A DNA stretch of 64,000 nt from Mycobacterium sp. GA-0227b. GTDB lineage: Bacteria > Actinomycetota > Actinomycetes > Mycobacteriales > Mycobacteriaceae. Below, one piece after another: positions 16,585-24,488 of the stretch. The first letter of the stretch is position 1. Each line of letters opens with the position of its first letter. The stretch covers positions 334,822-398,821 of the forward strand of contig NZ_LQIK01000029.1 in assembly GCF_001499855.1 (NCBI RefSeq), written 5' to 3'. A program made the position numbers and the translations under genes. The notes under the pieces are model-generated. The model was not told the origin of the DNA. It saw only the letters and a program-made list of their open reading frames with translations, and searched no databases.

Positions 16585-17193
16585 TCATCGCCCGCACAGC
16601 TTGCACGCCAACGTTTCCCAGGCATCGGCGAGTGACTCGAGCGTCGCGCCGCGCTCGTTGAGTTCGTGGCGCACGTAGTCCGCGTCGAGCAGGGCGAGCA
16701 GCGCGGCGGCCTGCGCGTCGAGGTCGCCGGTGGTGTCGGCGGCCTGCAGCAGCACGCGGACATGCTGATGGTGCAGCGTGGCGGGCGGGCTGAACCGCAT
16801 CTGGGGGTCTCGGTTGGCATCGGAGAGCAGCGCGTGGTGGCTGTTCACGAACTCCAATCGGCCGCGGCCGTAGGCCAACAGCCGCTCGAGCGGCGGAGCG
16901 CCCGGCCCCAGTGGTGGGGGCCCGAACAGGAACGCCTGTTGCTGGGCCTTCTCGTCCTCGTCGAGCAGCACGAGCATCAAGCCCGCGCGGCTGCCGAACC
17001 GGCGGAACAATGTGCCCTTGCCGACGCCGGCGGCCGTCGCGATGTCATCGGTGGTGACCGCTTCGGCGCCGCGTTCGGCGATCAGCTTTCGCGCGGCGTC
17101 GAGAATCAGCGTGCGGTTGCGAGCGGCGTCACCGCGCTCGGGAGGGGTTGGGGTGGAAACCGGCAGCGCGTTGAGGGGACGAGGCGCGGCCAT
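16585..17193 (-). CDS. TetR family transcriptional regulator (Rv3055-like)
   Basis: A 202-residue regulator. The HTH covers about residues 22-70 (RNRTLILDAARKLIAERG, then VTTDDIATAAGVGKGTLFRRFGSRAGL). The ligand domain is helical and Leu-rich. It is divergent from the FMN reductase gene with a 90-bp gap holding a perfect 14-bp palindrome, so it likely represses both. dinB2 follows it 58 bp downstream on the same strand, which could bring dinB2 partly under the same control. Confidence 0.93.
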   Translation of the reverse strand: MAAPRPLNALPVSTPTPPERGDAARNRTLILDAARKLIAERGAEAVTTDDIATAAGVGKGTLFRRFGSRAGLMLVLLDEDEKAQQQAFLFGPPPLGPGAPPLERLLAYGRGRLEFVNSHHALLSDANRDPQMRFSPPATLHHQHVRVLLQAADTTGDLDAQAAALLALLDADYVRHELNERGATLESLADAWETLACKLCGR

Positions 17194-17222
17194 GTCAGCA
17201 GTTTAGTTCAGCCGGAATGATT

Positions 17223-17236
17223 CGGACTGCAGTCCG
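17223..17236. promoter_or_regulatory. palindromic operator between tetR and FMN reductase gene
   Basis: CGGACTGCAGTCCG is a perfect 14-bp palindrome centred in the divergent gap, 30 bp from the TetR start and 47 bp from the reductase start. The position and symmetry fit a TetR-family operator (inference). Confidence 0.65.
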
Positions 17237-17283
17237 GTTGTGCTGTGCGAGGATTTTCACCGTCGACCGAGGAGAACACAAAG

Positions 17284-17847
17284 ATGTCGGACACGTCGAA
17301 CGCCAAGGTGCTGGTGCTGTTGGGCAGCCTGCGGGCAGGATCGGTCAACCGGCAGCTGGTCGAGACTGCGGTCGAGACAGCTCCGGAGGGCATCCGTCTG
17401 CAGTTGTTCGACCGGCTTGCTGAACTGCCCTTCTACAACGAAGACATCGACGACGGCCAGGCGCAGGGCGGAGTGCCCGAACCGGCGGTGGCGCTGCGGC
17501 GGGCCGCGGCGGATGCGGATGCCGCGCTGGTGGTCACCCCCGAGTACAACGGCAGCATCCCGGGTGTGCTCAAGAACGCGATCGACTGGTTGTCGCGGCC
17601 TTACGGCGATAGCGCGCTCAAGGACAAGCCGCTCGCGGTCGTCGGCGCGTCGCTTGGGCGCTATGGCGGCCAGTGGGCGCACGACGAGACGCGCAAGAGT
17701 TTCGCGATCGCTGGACCGCGCGTCGTGGAGGATTTGCGGCTGTCGATACCGACCGCCACGCTCGACGGCAGGCATCCGCGGGAGGACGCGGAAGTTGTCG
17801 CCGGGCTGCGTGACATCGTCGGCAAACTGGCCGCCGAGGTCGGCTAA
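17284..17847 (+). CDS. NADPH-dependent FMN reductase (Rv3054c-like)
   Basis: A 187-residue flavodoxin-fold protein. The phosphate-binding loop LLGSLRAGSVNRQL (about 12-25) and TPEYNGSIPGVLKNAIDWLSRP (about 79-101) are the hallmarks of the NADPH-dependent FMN reductase/azoreductase family. It reduces quinones, azo compounds or free FMN at the expense of NAD(P)H. AGGAGA lies ten bases before the ATG. The divergent TetR gene and intervening palindrome suggest induction by a small electrophile or quinone (inference). Confidence 0.93.
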   Translation: MSDTSNAKVLVLLGSLRAGSVNRQLVETAVETAPEGIRLQLFDRLAELPFYNEDIDDGQAQGGVPEPAVALRRAAADADAALVVTPEYNGSIPGVLKNAIDWLSRPYGDSALKDKPLAVVGASLGRYGGQWAHDETRKSFAIAGPRVVEDLRLSIPTATLDGRHPREDAEVVAGLRDIVGKLAAEVG

Positions 17848-17883
17848 GGGACCGGTTGCCGAATGCGAGCTGCGCTGGCGGGT

Positions 17884-17949
17884 GAGCCGATAAAATTCCG
17901 GCTCAAGGGCCGGCCCCCGGAGCGGCACGGCCTCGGAGCGAAGAGGCCG
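17884..17949 (+). promoter_or_regulatory. potentially structured leader of the glycosyltransferase gene
   Basis: GAGCCG (17884-17889) can pair with CGGCTC (17899-17904), or CCGGC (17898-17902) with GCCGG (17909-17913); the two stems exclude each other. CGGCCTC (17928-17934) pairs with GAGGCCG (17943-17949) just before the GTG start. No known riboswitch consensus was recognised. Confidence 0.25.
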
Positions 17950-17957
17950 GTGAAGCC

Positions 17958-19193
17958 GTGGCCACGATCTTGGCGTACACCTCTCCGGCCTTCGGCAATC
18001 TCTACCCGCTGCTGGCACTGCTGGTCGAAATGCGCAATCGCGGCCACCGGGTTGTGCTGCGGACGTTGTCCGAGGGAGTCGGAATCGGCGGCGCGCTGGG
18101 GCTCGAATCCTCGGCCCTCGATCCGCGCATCGAGGCGGTGGCGATGGACGACTGGACCGCTGCCAACCCGAGAGCCGCACTCAGGGCCGCGTTTCGAGCT
18201 TTCGCCGAACGCGCGGTATACGAGGTGGAGGATCTCGCCGCGTCGATCGAGTCGGTATGCCCCGATGCCACGATCATCGATTCGAACTGCTGGGGTGCAC
18301 CCGCCGTCGTTGACGCGGCATCGATGCCCTGGGCATTGTTTTGGTCCTACCCGCCGATTCTGAGATCGCGGAAGGCGCCGCCCTTCGGGCCCGGCCTGCG
18401 CCCATGGCCTGGACCGCTGGGTCGGCTTCGCGATGAGGCGCTGCGCCCACTCGTCGCTGGAACATTCGACCGTGCCATGCGCGAACCGCTCAACCGCGTG
18501 TGCGCGCAGGTAGGTGCGAAATCCGTTGTGTCGGGCCAGGATCTGGTCAGCCGCGCGCCGCTCATCCTCGTCGCGACTGCCGAGCCCTTCGAATACTCGC
18601 ATCCGGATTGGGACGACCGAGTTCAAATGATCGGGCCTTGTGAATTCGATGTGCCTGATGATGTCTCGTTCCTGGATGGCATCGACCGCCCGATCGTTCT
18701 GGTCGCGACTTCATCGGAGCGACAGGCCGATGCTGTTCTGCCATCGACCGCGTTGGCCGCCATGAGCACCCGACCGGTACATGTCATCGCGACGTTCCCA
18801 TGTGGGGTACCCGACGGCCTGGTGATACCTGACAACGCCACCGTGCGGACCTTCGTTGCGCACGGCGCCGTGCTCGACCGGGCTGTCTGCGCCGTGACCC
18901 ACGGCGGGATGGGAGTGACTCAGAAAGCACTTGCGCGAGGAGTGCCCGTGTGCGTCGTCCCGTTCGGCCGCGACCAGTTCGAAGTGGCTCGCCGCGTTGA
19001 GGTCGCGCGCTGCGGGTCCCGGCTGCCGAGCAGGAAGCTGACCGCACCGCGGCTTCGGCGCAAGATCGACGAAGCGATGACGAGGGTCGACGGCGCGCGC
19101 CGGGTCGCGGCCGGGTTCGCATCGGCGGGTGGCGTCGCGCGCGGAGCCGACCTGGTCGAGCGCCGCCTGCTCGAATTCGATCCCACGCCCTAG
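17958..19193 (+). CDS. UDP-glycosyltransferase, GT1/MGT family
   Basis: A 411-residue GT-B enzyme. The N-terminal half starts TILAYTSPAFGNLYPLLAL, the acceptor-binding domain of macrolide-type glycosyltransferases. The C-terminal donor site contains VRTFVAHGAVLDRAVCAVTHGGMGVTQKALARGVPVCVVPFGRDQFEVA, the GT1 signature with THGG and the final Asp-Gln pair. The start is a GTG with only weak ribosome-binding potential. Mycobacterial relatives glycosylate lipopeptides or small molecules; nothing nearby names the acceptor. The leader upstream is hairpin-rich. Confidence 0.9.
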   Translation: MATILAYTSPAFGNLYPLLALLVEMRNRGHRVVLRTLSEGVGIGGALGLESSALDPRIEAVAMDDWTAANPRAALRAAFRAFAERAVYEVEDLAASIESVCPDATIIDSNCWGAPAVVDAASMPWALFWSYPPILRSRKAPPFGPGLRPWPGPLGRLRDEALRPLVAGTFDRAMREPLNRVCAQVGAKSVVSGQDLVSRAPLILVATAEPFEYSHPDWDDRVQMIGPCEFDVPDDVSFLDGIDRPIVLVATSSERQADAVLPSTALAAMSTRPVHVIATFPCGVPDGLVIPDNATVRTFVAHGAVLDRAVCAVTHGGMGVTQKALARGVPVCVVPFGRDQFEVARRVEVARCGSRLPSRKLTAPRLRRKIDEAMTRVDGARRVAAGFASAGGVARGADLVERRLLEFDPTP

Positions 19194-19621
19194 GCGACGC
19201 CCTTGGTCGCTTTGCTGTCCGCCCGTCATGCATATCGAGTTGTCGGTGCCGACTGCTATACCTGCCGCAGGTACACGACACACCTCCGAGTGTGACGTGC
19301 GACACGCCGAGCGAGGTGGGCCTGATGAGCTTACGACCTGGGAATTCCAAGATTGTTATTCAGAACATCTGGTATTCCTTCGCAATGTCGGACACTAGGT
19401 GTAGTGTTTCGAGCACCGACAGGCCCCCACGATTCCAAGCTCGCTGAGGGTCGGCCGGAGCCCCCGAACCCGGTCGTGTCGGCGTCAAGGCACACCGGAC
19501 GGTGGCCTCGGGCGACAGGAATTTTCAGGGTCTCCGGGCTGCTGAAATTCGATGAATCTCGGCCAGATGAAAGTGTTCGACCAGTTGCCAGTCCCAGTTC
19601 GCGACAGGAGCCGTACCGCAG
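19194..19621 (+). other. 428-bp intergenic region with nrdH promoter
   Basis: No credible coding frame. It holds the paired NrdR-like boxes (19360-19407) and then a 214-bp stretch before nrdH whose function is unclear, long enough for a structured 5' UTR. The nrdH ribosome-binding site is GACAGGAG at about 19603-19610. Confidence 0.6.
19360..19407 (+). promoter_or_regulatory. NrdR box pair and -10 of nrdHIE
   Basis: Box 2 at 19392-19407 is ACACTAGGTGTAGTGT, with perfect ACACTA/TAGTGT arms and about 13 of 16 matches to the NrdR consensus as I remember it. Box 1 at 19360-19375 (TCAGAACATCTGGTAT) is weaker. Centres are 32 bp apart, about three helical turns. The same pair with the same spacing stands before nrdF2. 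TAGTGT at 19402-19407 can act as -10, so NrdR binding would block transcription. Confidence 0.75.
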
Positions 19622-19870
19622 ATGACTCAGCACTCGATCACCGTGTACACCAAGCCCGCATGCGTGCAGTGCAACGCGACCTACAAGGCGCTGGATAAGC
19701 AGGGCATCGCGTACGAGAAGGTCGACATCACCCTCGACAGCGAAGCCCGCGACTACGTGATGGCGCTCGGGTATCTGCAGGCCCCGGTCGTGGTGGTCGG
19801 CAACGAGCACTGGTCCGGATTCCGGCCCGACCGCATCAAGGCCCTCGGAGCGGTCGCGGCGACGGCTTAG
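19622..19870 (+). CDS. nrdH: NrdH-redoxin
   Basis: An 82-residue glutaredoxin-like protein that accepts electrons from thioredoxin reductase and reduces NrdE. The redox motif is CVQC (residues 14-17), with the NrdH-specific C-terminal WSGFRPDRIKAL (about 62-73) and the cis-Pro loop APVVVV. It heads the nrdHIE operon; nrdI follows after 31 bp. Confidence 0.98.
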   Translation: MTQHSITVYTKPACVQCNATYKALDKQGIAYEKVDITLDSEARDYVMALGYLQAPVVVVGNEHWSGFRPDRIKALGAVAATA

Positions 19871-19901
19871 GGGTATCCGACGGGCAGAAAGGGAGAGCGC
19901 G

Positions 19902-20345
19902 ATGAGCAATCTCGTCTACTTCTCCAGCGTCTCGGAGAACACCCACCGTTTCGTCGAGAAGCTGGGCCTGCCCGCTACCCGGATCCCGCTGCATGGACGC
20001 ATCGAGGTCGACGAGCCCTACGTGCTGGTGCTACCCACCTACGGGGGTGGACGCGCCACACCGGACATCAACGACGGCGGCTATGTGCCCAAGCAGGTCA
20101 TCGCGTTCCTCAACAATGAACACAACCGGTCGTTGATCCGCGGCGTCATCGCCGCGGGCAACAACAACTTCGGCGCCGAGTTCGCCTACGCGGGCAATGT
20201 CGTGTCCCGCAAGTGCGGCGTTCCGTACCTGTACCGCTTCGAACTGATGGGAACCCCGGACGACGTCGACGCCGTCCGATCGGGTTTGGAAGAGTTTTGG
20301 AAGGACCAGACGTGTCACCAACCGTCACAGCTGCAGAGCCTGTAG
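19902..20345 (+). CDS. nrdI: NrdI flavodoxin, activator of class Ib ribonucleotide reductase
   Basis: A 147-residue flavodoxin-like protein that supplies oxidant for assembling the Mn tyrosyl-radical cofactor of NrdF. The FMN phosphate loop is YFSSVSENTHRFV (about 5-17), followed by PTYGGG and GVIAAGNNNFGAEFAYAGN. It begins after GAAAGGGAGAG. Its last 34 bp overlap nrdE, consistent with tight coupling. Confidence 0.98.
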   Translation: MSNLVYFSSVSENTHRFVEKLGLPATRIPLHGRIEVDEPYVLVLPTYGGGRATPDINDGGYVPKQVIAFLNNEHNRSLIRGVIAAGNNNFGAEFAYAGNVVSRKCGVPYLYRFELMGTPDDVDAVRSGLEEFWKDQTCHQPSQLQSL

Positions 20346-22495
20346 CGCCCGCCGCGCCGGCCACGCATTCGGCTTCGGGGGCCGGCGAGATGGATTACCA
20401 CGCGCTCAACGCGATGCTGAATCTGTACGACGCCGACGGCAAGATTCAGTTCGACAAGGACCGCGAGGCCGCGCACCAGTACTTCCGCGAGCACGTCAAC
20501 CAGAACACGGTCTTCTTCCACGATGTCGACGAGAAACTCGACTACCTGATCAAGGAGAACTACTACGAGCGCGAGGTGCTCGACCAGTACTCGCGCAACT
20601 TCGTCAAGAGCCTGCTCGATCGCGCGTACGCCAAGAAGTTCCGGTTCCCGACGTTCGTCGGCGCGTTCAAGTACTACACCAGCTACACGCTCAAGACCTT
20701 CGACGGCAAGCGCTATCTGGAGCGGTTCGAGGACCGCGTGGTGATGGTGTCGCTCACGCTGGCCGCCGGTGACACCGCGCTGGCCGAGAAGCTGGTCGAC
20801 GAGATCATGGACGGTCGTTTCCAGCCGGCCACCCCGACGTTCCTCAACTCGGGCAAGAAGCAGCGCGGCGAGCCGGTTTCGTGCTTCCTCCTTCGCATCG
20901 AGGACAACATGGAGTCGATCGGCCGCTCCATCAACTCAGCGCTGCAGTTGTCCAAGCGCGGTGGTGGAGTTGCCTTGCTGCTGAGCAACATTCGCGAACA
21001 CGGGGCGCCGATCAAGAACATCGAGAACCAGAGCTCGGGCGTCATCCCGATCATGAAGCTGCTCGAGGACTCGTTCTCCTACGCCAACCAGCTCGGCGCA
21101 CGCCAAGGCGCGGGTGCGGTGTACCTGCACGCGCACCACCCCGACATCTACCGCTTCCTGGACACCAAGCGGGAGAACGCCGACGAGAAGATCCGGATCA
21201 AGACGCTGAGCCTCGGCGTCGTGATCCCCGACATCACGTTCGAGCTGGCCAAGAAGAACGAGGACATGTACCTGTTCTCGCCGTATGACGTCGAACGTGT
21301 CTACGGCTTGCCGTTTGCCGACATCTCGGTCACCGAGAAGTACTACGAGATGGTCGACGACGCGCGCATCCGCAAGACCAAGATCAAGGCGCGCGAGTTC
21401 TTCCAGACGCTGGCAGAGCTGCAGTTCGAATCGGGCTACCCGTACATCATGTTCGAGGACACGGTGAACCGGGCCAACCCGATCGACGGCAAGATCACGC
21501 ACTCCAACCTGTGCTCGGAGATCCTGCAGGTCTCGACGCCGTCGCTGTTCAACGAAGACCTGTCCTATGCCAAGGTGGGCAAGGACATTTCATGCAACCT
21601 CGGATCGTTGAACATCGCCAAGGCGATGGACTCGCCGGACTTCGCGCAGACCGTCGAGGTGGCGATCCGGGCGCTGACCGCGGTGTCGGATCAGACGCAC
21701 ATCGCATCGGTGCCGTCGATCGAGCAGGGCAACAACGACTCCCACGCAATCGGGCTCGGGCAGATGAACCTGCACGGCTACCTGGCGCGAGAGCGGATCT
21801 TCTACGGGTCCGAAGAGGGCATCGACTTCACCAACATCTACTTCTACTGCGTGCTGTACCACGCGCTGCGCGCGTCGAATCGCATTGCGATCGAACGCGG
21901 TACGCATTTCAAGGAATTCGAAAGGTCGAAGTACGCGTCGGGCGAGTTCTTCGACAAGTACACCGAGCAGGTGTGGGAGCCCAAGACCGACAAGGTCCGT
22001 CAGCTGTTCGCCGACGCCGACATCCGCATCCCGACGCAAGAGGATTGGCTACGCCTCAAGGAGTCGGTGCAGGCACACGGCATCTACAACCAGAACCTGC
22101 AGGCGGTGCCGCCGACTGGGTCGATCAGCTACATCAACCACTCGACCAGCTCGATCCACCCGATCGCCTCGAAGATCGAGATCCGTAAGGAAGGCAAGAT
22201 CGGCCGCGTCTATTACCCCGCGCCGTACATGACCAACGAGAACCTGGAGTACTTCCAGGACGCCTACGAGATCGGCTACGAGAAGGTCATCGACACCTAC
22301 GCCGCGGCCACCCAGCACGTGGACCAGGGGTTGAGCCTGACGCTGTTCTTCAAGGACACCGCCACCACGCGCGACGTCAACAAGGCGCAGATCTACGCCT
22401 GGCGCAAGGGCATCAAGACGCTGTACTACATCCGGCTGCGCCAAATGGCTTTGGAAGGCACCGAGGTGGATGGCTGCGTCAGCTGCATGTTGTGA
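20312..22495 (+). CDS. nrdE: class Ib ribonucleoside-diphosphate reductase, alpha subunit
   Basis: A 727-residue catalytic subunit that reduces ribonucleoside diphosphates. It shows PVSCFLLR with a catalytic Cys, the substrate-site NLCSEILQVSTPS, CNLGSLNIA, PPTGSISYINHSTSSIHP, and the C-terminal DGCVSCML with the shuttle cysteines that accept electrons from NrdH. As in class Ib enzymes, the N-terminal ATP-cone is absent. The GTG at 20312 follows GGAAGGA by six bases and gives the mycobacterial N-terminus (MSPTVTAAEP); the open frame further upstream overlaps nrdI in another frame. Confidence 0.98.
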   Translation: MSPTVTAAEPVAPAAPATHSASGAGEMDYHALNAMLNLYDADGKIQFDKDREAAHQYFREHVNQNTVFFHDVDEKLDYLIKENYYEREVLDQYSRNFVKSLLDRAYAKKFRFPTFVGAFKYYTSYTLKTFDGKRYLERFEDRVVMVSLTLAAGDTALAEKLVDEIMDGRFQPATPTFLNSGKKQRGEPVSCFLLRIEDNMESIGRSINSALQLSKRGGGVALLLSNIREHGAPIKNIENQSSGVIPIMKLLEDSFSYANQLGARQGAGAVYLHAHHPDIYRFLDTKRENADEKIRIKTLSLGVVIPDITFELAKKNEDMYLFSPYDVERVYGLPFADISVTEKYYEMVDDARIRKTKIKAREFFQTLAELQFESGYPYIMFEDTVNRANPIDGKITHSNLCSEILQVSTPSLFNEDLSYAKVGKDISCNLGSLNIAKAMDSPDFAQTVEVAIRALTAVSDQTHIASVPSIEQGNNDSHAIGLGQMNLHGYLARERIFYGSEEGIDFTNIYFYCVLYHALRASNRIAIERGTHFKEFERSKYASGEFFDKYTEQVWEPKTDKVRQLFADADIRIPTQEDWLRLKESVQAHGIYNQNLQAVPPTGSISYINHSTSSIHPIASKIEIRKEGKIGRVYYPAPYMTNENLEYFQDAYEIGYEKVIDTYAAATQHVDQGLSLTLFFKDTATTRDVNKAQIYAWRKGIKTLYYIRLRQMALEGTEVDGCVSCML

Positions 22496-22504
22496 GACCG
22501 CCAT

Positions 22505-22565
22505 GCCGAGTGTCGGGTGGACACCCGCGAAATGCGGATTGATGTTGGCTGACCCGACACTCGGC
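22505..22565 (+). terminator. hairpin downstream of nrdE (14-bp perfect arms)
   Basis: GCCGAGTGTCGGGT (22505-22518) and ACCCGACACTCGGC (22552-22565) are perfect complements around a 33-base loop. It starts ten bases after the nrdE stop. No U-run follows, as is usual for mycobacterial terminator-like hairpins. Confidence 0.55.
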
Positions 22566-22584
22566 GTCGACCCTCTACACCTAG

Positions 22585-22659
22585 CGCTGCCATCGTTTGT
22601 GAATCTGACGACGCTTTTCGGCAATTTACGTCGTCAAATTCACAAACGGCGCTGCAGCG
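22585..22659 (+). terminator. second long hairpin downstream of nrdE
   Basis: CGCTGC, CGTTTGTGAAT and TGACGACG (22585-22613) pair with CGTCGTCA, ATTCACAAACG and GCAGCG (22629-22659), with one mismatch and one bulged segment. Copies of CGTCGACCCTCT(A/G)CAC flank it at about 22565-22580 and 22658-22673, so it may be an inserted palindromic element. Confidence 0.55.
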
Positions 22660-22760
22660 TCGACCCTCTGCACATGTGACCGTCCGGCGTTCGCCGGGCC
22701 GCCAGTAACCGCACGCGAACCTTGCGTTCGCGCGGCAAAAATCGCCAGTCGGCAGGGCCC

Positions 22761-22800
22761 AAAGGTAAGCCTTGCCTCATCCAGTATCGCCGTCTACATT
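22761..22800 (+). promoter_or_regulatory. promoter with IdeR/DtxR-like iron box
   Basis: TTGCCT (22772-22777) and TACATT (22795-22800) are spaced 17 bp. A near-palindromic 19-mer at 22761-22779 (AAAGGTAAGCCTTGCCTCA) matches about 12 of 19 positions of the IdeR consensus TTAGGTTAGGCTAACCTAA and covers the -35, a repressing position. Both the box and the promoter are read by eye. Confidence 0.55.
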
Positions 22801-22835
22801 AACCGGAAAAGTTTCCTCTAAATAAGGAGCCGGTC

Positions 22836-22976
22836 ATGGCGAGCGATCCTGCTCTGGGTGTACGTCATCGACACCGCGGCCAGGTACCTGCCGAGCGGAG
22901 CGCCGCCGCGGACGCCTGCGTGATATTCACCGCGATCTTCGCGCTCTCGGCTGTCGGAAGGAGACAACGAAAATGA
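22836..22976 (+). CDS. 46-residue small protein at head of methyltransferase operon
   Basis: A short frame beginning MASDPALGVRHRHRGQ, with a single Cys in a hydrophobic C-terminal stretch (CVIFTAIFALSAV) and a basic tail GRRQRK. TAAGGAG lies seven bases before the ATG, and the TGA overlaps the ATG of the methyltransferase (ATGA), typical of translational coupling. It lies 36 bp after the predicted -10 of an iron-box promoter. I do not recognise a family. It could be a leader peptide, a membrane-associated small protein, or a modified-peptide precursor; the data do not decide. Confidence 0.6.
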   Translation: MASDPALGVRHRHRGQVPAERSAAADACVIFTAIFALSAVGRRQRK

Positions 22977-23776
22977 CTGGAAGAGAGAACCTTCCACTTG
23001 CCCAGCGGTCCGACGCCGATCTGCCGGGGCACTGGCTGCTGGCGAGGCTGGGGAAGCGGGTGCTGCGCCCCGGTGGTCTGGAACTGACCACCCGCCTGCT
23101 CGCCGCGGCGGGTGTCCAGGGTGCCGACGTCGTGGAACTCGGGCCCGGTTTGGGCCGTACCGCGAGCGATATCGTCGCCCTGCGGCCGCGCTCCTATGTC
23201 GGTGTCGACGACACTGCCGCCGCGACGGAGGCCGTACGCACGATCGTCGCGCCTGTCAACGGACAAGTGGTGGTGGCCAACGCCGCCGACACCGGGTTGC
23301 CCTCGGGCAGCGCCGATGTCGTGATCGGCGAGGCGATGCTGACCATGCAAGGTGACCGCGACAAGCGGGCGATCGCCGCCGAAGCATTCCGCGTGCTGCG
23401 GCCGGGCGGGCGGTACGCCATCCACGAACTGGGTCTGAAGCCGGACACCCTCCCGCAGGACACCAAAGACGAGATCCGCCGCGACATGGCGCGCGCGATC
23501 AAGGTCAACGCCCGCCCGTTGACGACGGCGGAATGGTCTGCGCTGCTGACCGATGCCGGTTTCGAGGTGGCGACGGTCGACCATGCGCCGATGGCGCTGC
23601 TCAACCCGGCGCGAGTGCTGGCCGACGAAGGGTTGGGCGGAGCGCTGCGCATCGTGGGCAACCTGATTCGGCGCCGCGCAGCCCGCAAACGCGTCATTGG
23701 AATGCGCAAGACGTTCCATCGGTACCGGCGCGCCTTGACCGCCGTTGCGGTCGTCGGCGTCGTACCGGCATCGTGA
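22973..23776 (+). CDS. class I SAM-dependent methyltransferase
   Basis: A 267-residue methyltransferase. Motif I VVELGPGLG lies near residues 46-54, with an acidic DD at the end of strand 2 (YVGVDDTAAA), motif II/III ADVVIGEAMLTM and RVLRPGGRYAIHELGL. The C-terminus is basic with a short hydrophobic end. AAGGAG nine bases upstream gives a clear ribosome-binding site. It is coupled to the 46-residue peptide gene and followed 12 bp later by a regulator gene and then a cupin gene. Substrate unknown; small molecule or peptide. Confidence 0.87.
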   Translation: MTGRENLPLAQRSDADLPGHWLLARLGKRVLRPGGLELTTRLLAAAGVQGADVVELGPGLGRTASDIVALRPRSYVGVDDTAAATEAVRTIVAPVNGQVVVANAADTGLPSGSADVVIGEAMLTMQGDRDKRAIAAEAFRVLRPGGRYAIHELGLKPDTLPQDTKDEIRRDMARAIKVNARPLTTAEWSALLTDAGFEVATVDHAPMALLNPARVLADEGLGGALRIVGNLIRRRAARKRVIGMRKTFHRYRRALTAVAVVGVVPAS

Positions 23777-23788
23777 CAGACTCAGAGA

Positions 23789-24463
23789 ATGTCAGCGCCC
23801 CGCCACGACCGCGATACTCCGCCCGACCGGGCGGCAGGCCAACAGCGACAGCGTGTCCTGAACCTGTTGCGTTCGGCGACGGGACCGGTCGACGTGCAGC
23901 ACGTCGCGGACACCTTGCAGATACACGTCACGACGGCCCGGTTTCACCTGAGCACGCTCGAGGGCCAGGGCTTCGTCCGGCGCAGCGGCGGTGTGCGCAA
24001 CCGGGGGGCAGGCAGGCCGAGGCTGACCTACGAGATCGCGCCGCGACTGGACTACGCGGAGATCGTGTCGCTGTTCGCCGCGCACCTGGGCGGGACCGTC
24101 GAGGAACGCGAAGAGCGCGCACTGCGCATCGGTGCAGACCTCGCGCATCGCGTGCACTTGGCGCGGCCGCGCGCCGAAACCTCGGTGGGCGACCTCGTCG
24201 TGCTGACACTCAACGAGCTCGGTTTCCAGGTGCGCTCGGTGTTGACCTCGTTCGGCGAGATGACGGTACAGATCTGCACCTGCCCGCTGGCCGAGGTCGC
24301 CGCGTCGGCGCCCGAGGTAGTCCGCGGCATGCAGCAGGGGCTCATTCAGGAAGTGATCGATCTGAACGCCGACGCGATCGGTGCGCGGTACCAGGTTTCG
24401 GTGGTACCCGATGCGCGCGGTGGCTCCTGCGAGATCGGCTTGGTGTTGCGCCCGGGACCGTAA
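23789..24463 (+). CDS. winged-HTH regulator, SufR/COG2345-like
   Basis: A 224-residue regulator. The N-terminal winged helix (RQRVLNLLRSATGPVDVQHVADTL, then TTARFHLSTLEGQGFVRR) lies at about 20-70, followed by an effector domain with an EREERALRIGADLAHRV helix and MTVQICTCPLAEVA (Cys pair near residue 166). COG2345/SufR-type proteins use such C-terminal cysteines to bind an Fe-S cluster or metal and repress Suf or related operons (known for SufR). With an iron-box promoter upstream, a metal or redox sensor is a reasonable inference, though the number of ligands is smaller than in SufR. Confidence 0.8.
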   Translation: MSAPRHDRDTPPDRAAGQQRQRVLNLLRSATGPVDVQHVADTLQIHVTTARFHLSTLEGQGFVRRSGGVRNRGAGRPRLTYEIAPRLDYAEIVSLFAAHLGGTVEEREERALRIGADLAHRVHLARPRAETSVGDLVVLTLNELGFQVRSVLTSFGEMTVQICTCPLAEVAASAPEVVRGMQQGLIQEVIDLNADAIGARYQVSVVPDARGGSCEIGLVLRPGP

Positions 24464-24488
24464 ATGCCTGGGCGAGAAGGGAAAACCC

